64,000 nt of DNA from Herminiimonas sp. (GTDB taxonomy: Bacteria; Pseudomonadota; Gammaproteobacteria; Burkholderiales; Burkholderiaceae_D): NCBI GenBank assembly GCA_028292265.1, contig JAQGMR010000001.1:102275-166274 (forward strand). The letters are read 5' to 3'. Position 1 is the first letter of the stretch; the number at the start of each line of letters is the position of its first letter. Under the pieces are notes generated by a model. That model did no database searches and was not told where the DNA came from. It saw only the letters and a program-made list of their open reading frames with translations. Shown in pieces: positions 60,312-64,000 of this stretch. A program made the position numbers and the translations under genes.

Positions 60312-61031
60312 ATGAGAGCGTGTGCAGTTTTGATCCTTGCGCTTGTGGGCGCCGCTGCTGGAGGCGCTGTCGCCGCCGAAGTAACGGCGGAACTACCTGC
60401 GACGATCGACCCTGGTAACAAGTATCTGTTCTATCTCCATGGCGTCTCGATAGAGCTGCAAGGCCCGGACTCCTACAACAAACAGTTCCGAAAAACATAT
60501 GAAACGACGGCGATCGCTCGTGCTTTAGCCGACCGCGGCTTCACGGTCATCGCTGAGTCGCGTCCGAAAGGCACCGCGGTGCCCACCTATGCGAGCAAAT
60601 TGGCATCACAGGTTCGTCAACTGCTCACTGCGGGCGTGCCGGCAAGGCATATCGTTGTGGTTGGCCACTCCAAAGGCGCGACCATCGCGCTGGCGGCGGC
60701 AGGGCGTATCGCATCCCCCGAGGTGTCGTACGTAATTCTGGCCGGCTGCCCACTGTCGACTACGCGGAATATAGCGGGCAACGACGCGCGCGCAAGCTTC
60801 GAGACAATAGTCGCGGGAAATAGAGATCGCCTCAAGGGTCGGTTCCTTTCTCTCTACGACGTTACCGACGGGTGGATGGGATCGTGCCGTGAAATGTTCG
60901 CCGATAACGCTGGGCTTACGACGAAGGAAATCGTGCTCGAGGCTGGCCTGCCGCCCGGCACGGGACACAGTCTGTTTTTTACACCGGACAAGGTTTGGAT
61001 GGATCCTGCTGCGCGTTGGATCGCGGAGTAG
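60312..61031 (+). CDS. Small exported alpha/beta hydrolase
   Basis: A 239-residue protein; the ATG follows TTTGGAGGAGAG, an excellent ribosome-binding site. Signal peptide: 'MRACAVLILALVGAAAGGAV' then AAE. The fold is alpha/beta hydrolase with 'KYLFYLHGVSIE' (oxyanion strand), 'IVVVGHSKGATIALAAAGRI' (nucleophile elbow, GHSKGA) and a His in 'PPGTGHSLFFTPD'. The elbow GHSKGA rather than GxSxGG suggests a different substrate class from the neighbour. Function unknown. Confidence 0.82.
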   Translation: MRACAVLILALVGAAAGGAVAAEVTAELPATIDPGNKYLFYLHGVSIELQGPDSYNKQFRKTYETTAIARALADRGFTVIAESRPKGTAVPTYASKLASQVRQLLTAGVPARHIVVVGHSKGATIALAAAGRIASPEVSYVILAGCPLSTTRNIAGNDARASFETIVAGNRDRLKGRFLSLYDVTDGWMGSCREMFADNAGLTTKEIVLEAGLPPGTGHSLFFTPDKVWMDPAARWIAE

Positions 61032-61355
61032 CGGCATGCGTGGTCAACACCCAGAAGCCCCGGACAATATCCGAGGGCACTGAAATAGCCGCGGCACAAC
61101 AAGAACGGTTGTAGGAATTCGATCTGGCGCGGCCAGGACTCCAAGGAATGTCACGAGCGCGGGCAGTATGCCGGCTCAGCGAGCAGCGCGCAGTGTGCAA
61201 GGATTAAGTTCGAGAATGGAGAAGGCGTCGAAGGCGTCGAAGGCGTCGAAGGCGTTGAAGAGCTGCGATTTGATCTTGCGTACCTTGCCAAATAAAAATA
61301 AATTTACGCTACTATCAATCACTTCTTCCCAAGCTTTTAAAGCAAGGATTAGCCA
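61032..61355. other. 324-bp intergenic region with 9-bp repeats and AT-rich promoter
   Basis: Four tandem GAAGGCGTC/T units (61221-61256) are followed by an AT-rich stretch (61285-61345; TTGCCAAATAAAAATAAATT) that is probably the promoter of the Bug gene. TACTAT at about 61310 could be a -10 hexamer. No gene is supported. Confidence 0.45.
61221..61256. repeat. 9-bp tandem repeat, four copies
   Basis: GAAGGCGTC at 61221, 61230 and 61239 and GAAGGCGTT at 61248, followed by GAAGAGC. Perfect short tandem repeats like this are prone to slippage; here they lie about 100 bp before a start codon. Confidence 0.85.
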
Positions 61356-62372
61356 ATGAAATGCGCCACGCTACGCACCAGTAAGTTACGCCATTCAATC
61401 CTTGCACTGCTATGCATCACAGGCTCCATGCTGGTGCAGGCACAAAGCATCAACAACAGCCCAACCACCAGCCCCTGGCCCGCCGGTCAAAACATCCGCG
61501 TCATCGTCCCGTTCCCGGGTGGCGCCAGTACTCTTGATTCCGTGGTGCGGGTCCTGACGCCCGAGGTCGCAAAATATGCAGGCACGCCGGTTATCGTCGA
61601 CAACAAACCGGGCGCCGGCACCGTCATCGGCGTCGATGCCACGGCCAAGGCGACGGATGGCCATACGTTCGGCGGCGTCGCCAACAGCTTTACCGTCAAT
61701 CAAACCCTGGCGAAGAATCTGCCGTACAACACCACGCGGGATCTGCAACCGGTAATCCTGATGGCGCGCACCGCAAACGTGCTGGCGGCGCGCCCCGGAC
61801 TGCCAGTCAACAATCTTCAGGAGCTGATCGCCTACGCAAAGAAAAACCCCGGCAAGCTTTCGTACGGCTCATTTGGCAACGGCACCACGGCCCACTTCGC
61901 CGGTGAGATGCTGAAGTCGATGGCGGGAATTTATGTCGTGCATATTCCGTATCGCGGCCAAGGCCCGGCACTGACCGATCTGCTTGGCAATAACATCGAT
62001 CTGATGTTTGGCAACCTGCCTGATTTTCTTCCCTACATCCGGGCCGGCAAGCTGCGGGCGCTCGGCACTACGTATTTGACGAGGGCGCCATCGGCGCCGG
62101 ATATTCCGACCATTGCGGAGCAAGGGTTTCCGACCTTCGAGACTGACTCCTGGTACGGAATGGTGGCGCCGGCCAGCATGCCGAAAGAAGTCGTGGCGCA
62201 GATGAACAGCCTGATGAACCGCGCGCTGCAAGAACCGGCAGTCAAGAAGAACATGGCCGAGCGCGGCATTGAAATCATCGGCGGAACGCCTGCCAAATTC
62301 GGCGACCATATTCAAAACGAAATTTCCAAATACGCCCGCATCGTAAAAACGTCAAACATGCAAATCGACTGA
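61356..62372 (+). CDS. Bug/TctC-family periplasmic binding protein
   Basis: A 338-residue Bug receptor with a signal peptide ('LRHSILALLCITGSMLVQAQ'). Features: 'IRVIVPFPGGASTLDSVVRV', 'VIVDNKPGAGTVIGVDATAK', 'VVHIPYRGQGPALTDLLGNN', 'SWYGMVAPASMPKEVVAQMN'. The HIPYRGQG version of the usual YKG motif differs from the other four Bug proteins in the window. It heads an operon with a RidA-like and an aspartate-dehydrogenase-like gene. Confidence 0.9.
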   Translation: MKCATLRTSKLRHSILALLCITGSMLVQAQSINNSPTTSPWPAGQNIRVIVPFPGGASTLDSVVRVLTPEVAKYAGTPVIVDNKPGAGTVIGVDATAKATDGHTFGGVANSFTVNQTLAKNLPYNTTRDLQPVILMARTANVLAARPGLPVNNLQELIAYAKKNPGKLSYGSFGNGTTAHFAGEMLKSMAGIYVVHIPYRGQGPALTDLLGNNIDLMFGNLPDFLPYIRAGKLRALGTTYLTRAPSAPDIPTIAEQGFPTFETDSWYGMVAPASMPKEVVAQMNSLMNRALQEPAVKKNMAERGIEIIGGTPAKFGDHIQNEISKYARIVKTSNMQID

Positions 62373-62407
62373 GCTTGCGGACTGTACCTAAATTCTAATG
62401 AGGACTT

Positions 62408-63193
62408 ATGACTGAATCGATTGCTTTCAAAGCTGGTGGCTATCGCTATCTTCCCGCGGTGTTTCAGTATTCGGCTGGCGTTGCCGCCGAACCTGGTTAC
62501 GTACTGGAGCAAGCGCGTTTCGTGAAGCCCATGCCGCTCGCCGAAGCGTATCGCGCGGTGGAAAAACACCTGAAGAATCTCGGCCGGCCGAGTACCGCTT
62601 TCGCGCATTGTGAACTGCGAACACCGCAGCAGTTCAATGATCAGGGCTTCATCGATTTCAACCGCGAGTATGTCAAGACGCTGGAAGACTGGGGCATCTA
62701 CCAGCCGGAAGGCAAGACCGCTGACGGCACCTTGCGGGCGGCCATCAATCCGGTCGCCCGCACCAATGTGTGTCCGCAGTATTTCAAGCCGGATGCGATG
62801 GCGATGTTTGCCTTCACCTACACCATGCCTTCGGACAGCGGGATAAGCAGCTTCATGCTGTCCGGCGGCGGCGAGGCGCGCAAAGGCAGCGAGTCCTATC
62901 GCGAGCGCATTGCGGCCTTTGGCGATACCTCGGCATCCGGCTTGCGAACCAAGCTTGATGTGGTGCTGCGTGAAATGAGCGAGCGCCTGCAGTCGCTTGG
63001 TTTTGGCTGGGACGACGTCACCACCGCCCAGCTCTATTCAGTGCAGGATATGGGCGCGCTGGTCGGCGAAGTCCTGGCAAAAAATGGCCATATTCCGGGC
63101 GGCGTCACTTGGCACTATGCGCGTCCTCCGGTCACGGGGCTCGAAGTCGAAATGGACTTGCGCGGCGCGGTACGTCAAATTTTTATTTCTTGA
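62408..63193 (+). CDS. RidA/YjgF-like protein, extended
   Basis: A 261-residue soluble protein. The C-terminal ~90 residues resemble RidA-type imine deaminases: 'LGFGWDDVTTAQLYSVQDMG' and 'HYARPPVTGLEVEMDLRG', the latter in the place of the RidA Arg-containing strand. The N-terminal ~150 residues could be a second, degenerate Rid-like half ('PLAEAYRAVEKHLKNLGRPS', 'FAHCELRTPQQF'), making it about twice the usual RidA length. I am not certain of the family. The next gene is an aspartate-dehydrogenase-like enzyme whose product would be an imine, which supports an imine-hydrolysis role. Confidence 0.6.
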   Translation: MTESIAFKAGGYRYLPAVFQYSAGVAAEPGYVLEQARFVKPMPLAEAYRAVEKHLKNLGRPSTAFAHCELRTPQQFNDQGFIDFNREYVKTLEDWGIYQPEGKTADGTLRAAINPVARTNVCPQYFKPDAMAMFAFTYTMPSDSGISSFMLSGGGEARKGSESYRERIAAFGDTSASGLRTKLDVVLREMSERLQSLGFGWDDVTTAQLYSVQDMGALVGEVLAKNGHIPGGVTWHYARPPVTGLEVEMDLRGAVRQIFIS

Positions 63194-63204
63194 GAAGCCA
63201 CTTC

Positions 63205-64000
63205 ATGCCACAAGCATCTGCACCGCAACACCAGGGCAAGCCACAGATCCGGATAGCCATCGCCGGACTGGGCGCCATCGGCAAGTCGCTCGCAACCCGG
63301 CTTGCCGCCGGCGTCGTACCCGGCGTCGTGCTCTCCGCAGTCTCGGCAAAAAATCTGGACAACGCACGTACCTTCACCGCGACGCTGGCGCATGCTGTCA
63401 AGGTGCTGCCGATAGAGGCCCTGGAAGCGGAAGCCGATCTAGTGGTGGAATGCGCGCCGGCCGCGCTGCTGCCGGACATCATCGGCCCGTTCCTGCGGGC
63501 GCAAAAGAGCGCCATCGTATTGTCGGTCGGCGCTTTGCTGTTTCATCCGCAGTTGATCACGCTGGCCAAGGAAACCGGTGGCGTAATCCTGGTACCGACT
63601 GGGGCACTGATTGGCCTGGATGCAATGATTGCCGCTGCCGAAGGCACGATTCATTCGGTCACCATGGTCACGCGCAAACCGCCAGCCGGACTGGCAGGTG
63701 CGCCGCATCTGCTGGAACACAATATTTCGGTGGAAGGCCTGACCACGCCGCTGAAAGTTTTCAGTGGCAATGCACGTGAGGCGGCCAAGGGCTTTCCGGC
63801 AAATCTGAATGTCGTGGTGGCGCTCGCGCTGGCTGGCGTGGGCCCCGAAAAAACGTTGCTGGAAATTTGGGCCGATCCGACCGTGGTCCGCAATACCCAC
63901 ACCATCACCGTCGATTCTGACTCGGCCAAATTCACGATGACGATGGAGAACATCCCATCGGAAAATCCGAAGACAGGCCGGATCGTTGCCCAAAGCGTGG
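63205..64000 (+). CDS. Aspartate-dehydrogenase-like enzyme, 3' end cut
   Basis: The frame is open from the ATG at 63205 to the end of the window, at least 265 residues, and nearly complete. The Rossmann motif is 'IRIAIAGLGAIGKSLATRLA'; the DUF108-type catalytic domain follows with 'VPTGALIGLDAMIAAAEG', 'FPANLNVVVALALAGVGPEK' and the His in 'RNTHTITVDS'. This is the layout of L-aspartate dehydrogenase (NadX class), which oxidises aspartate to iminoaspartate with NAD(P). Eleven bases separate it from the RidA-like gene, so the two should be cotranscribed. Confidence 0.85.
   Translation, partial: MPQASAPQHQGKPQIRIAIAGLGAIGKSLATRLAAGVVPGVVLSAVSAKNLDNARTFTATLAHAVKVLPIEALEAEADLVVECAPAALLPDIIGPFLRAQKSAIVLSVGALLFHPQLITLAKETGGVILVPTGALIGLDAMIAAAEGTIHSVTMVTRKPPAGLAGAPHLLEHNISVEGLTTPLKVFSGNAREAAKGFPANLNVVVALALAGVGPEKTLLEIWADPTVVRNTHTITVDSDSAKFTMTMENIPSENPKTGRIVAQSV

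Overview
The window looks like chromosomal DNA of a betaproteobacterium, most likely a member of the Burkholderiales. The evidence is the high GC content (about 60% by eye), five Bug/TctC-type periplasmic binding proteins without any TctA/TctB membrane partner, a pilV-pilW-pilX-pilY1 minor-pilin cluster, and dense catabolic operons each controlled by its own GntR regulator. No rRNA, tRNA, CRISPR array, insertion sequence or prophage was recognised. The only clear genome debris is a frameshifted RhuM-like remnant at 9.3-9.9 kb.

Layout. 0-0.5 kb: 3' end of a Bug binding protein. 0.6-9.3 kb: a coherent sulfite-oxidation module, with a YeiE-like LysR regulator divergent from a SoeABC-type molybdoenzyme (catalytic subunit, 4Fe-4S subunit, DmsC-like anchor), followed by a SulP sulfate permease and a CBS-BON protein. 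9.3-17 kb: RhuM remnant, YcaO, a VOC protein, a membrane GGDEF/EAL protein and a lipoprotein resembling soluble sugar (sorbosone) dehydrogenases. 17-22 kb: stress and envelope genes (two DUF2382 proteins, one with a long 29-31-residue repeat array, a DUF3096 micro-protein, an orphan ModA-like binding protein and a YXWGXW-repeat protein). 22.4-28.5 kb: an SGNH hydrolase, an unusual fusion of a 10-formyl-THF-hydrolase-like domain with two ACT domains, an alanine-glyoxylate-type aminotransferase and two exported alpha/beta hydrolases.

28.9-35.3 kb: pilE-fimT-pilV-pilW-pilX-pilY1, with start/stop overlaps at fimT/pilV and pilW/pilX. 35.5-41.5 kb: an amidohydrolase, a Bug protein, a leaderless SBP_bac_3 protein, a cytosolic MetX-like acyltransferase, a phytanoyl-CoA-dioxygenase-like enzyme and a zinc alcohol dehydrogenase. 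41.5-48.1 kb: a branched-chain-amino-acid-type ABC importer (livFGMH plus a binding protein), its GntR/FCD regulator and a divergent fatty-acid-hydroxylase-family membrane enzyme. A near-palindromic 13-bp site lies in front of both the importer operon and the regulator/hydroxylase pair. 48.4-58.2 kb: a dehydrogenase, an SMP-30 lactonase, two UTRA-type GntR regulators, an enolase-superfamily enzyme, two Bug proteins, a VOC epimerase-like protein, a class III CoA-transferase and a MenB/BadI-like crotonase. Together these look like import, CoA activation and hydrolysis of organic acids whose identity cannot be read from sequence. 58.7-64 kb: a DUF4345 membrane protein, two small exported hydrolases, then a Bug protein, a RidA-like protein and an aspartate-dehydrogenase-like gene that runs off the window.

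The most unusual items are the formyl-hydrolase/tandem-ACT fusion beside an aminotransferase, the shared operator candidates, the repeat-rich stress protein, the 15-bp intergenic tandem repeat at 48.2 kb, and the RidA/AspDH pairing. Coordinates use the start codon best supported by ribosome-binding sites or gene overlap. All family assignments were made by reading the proteins; no database search was run.
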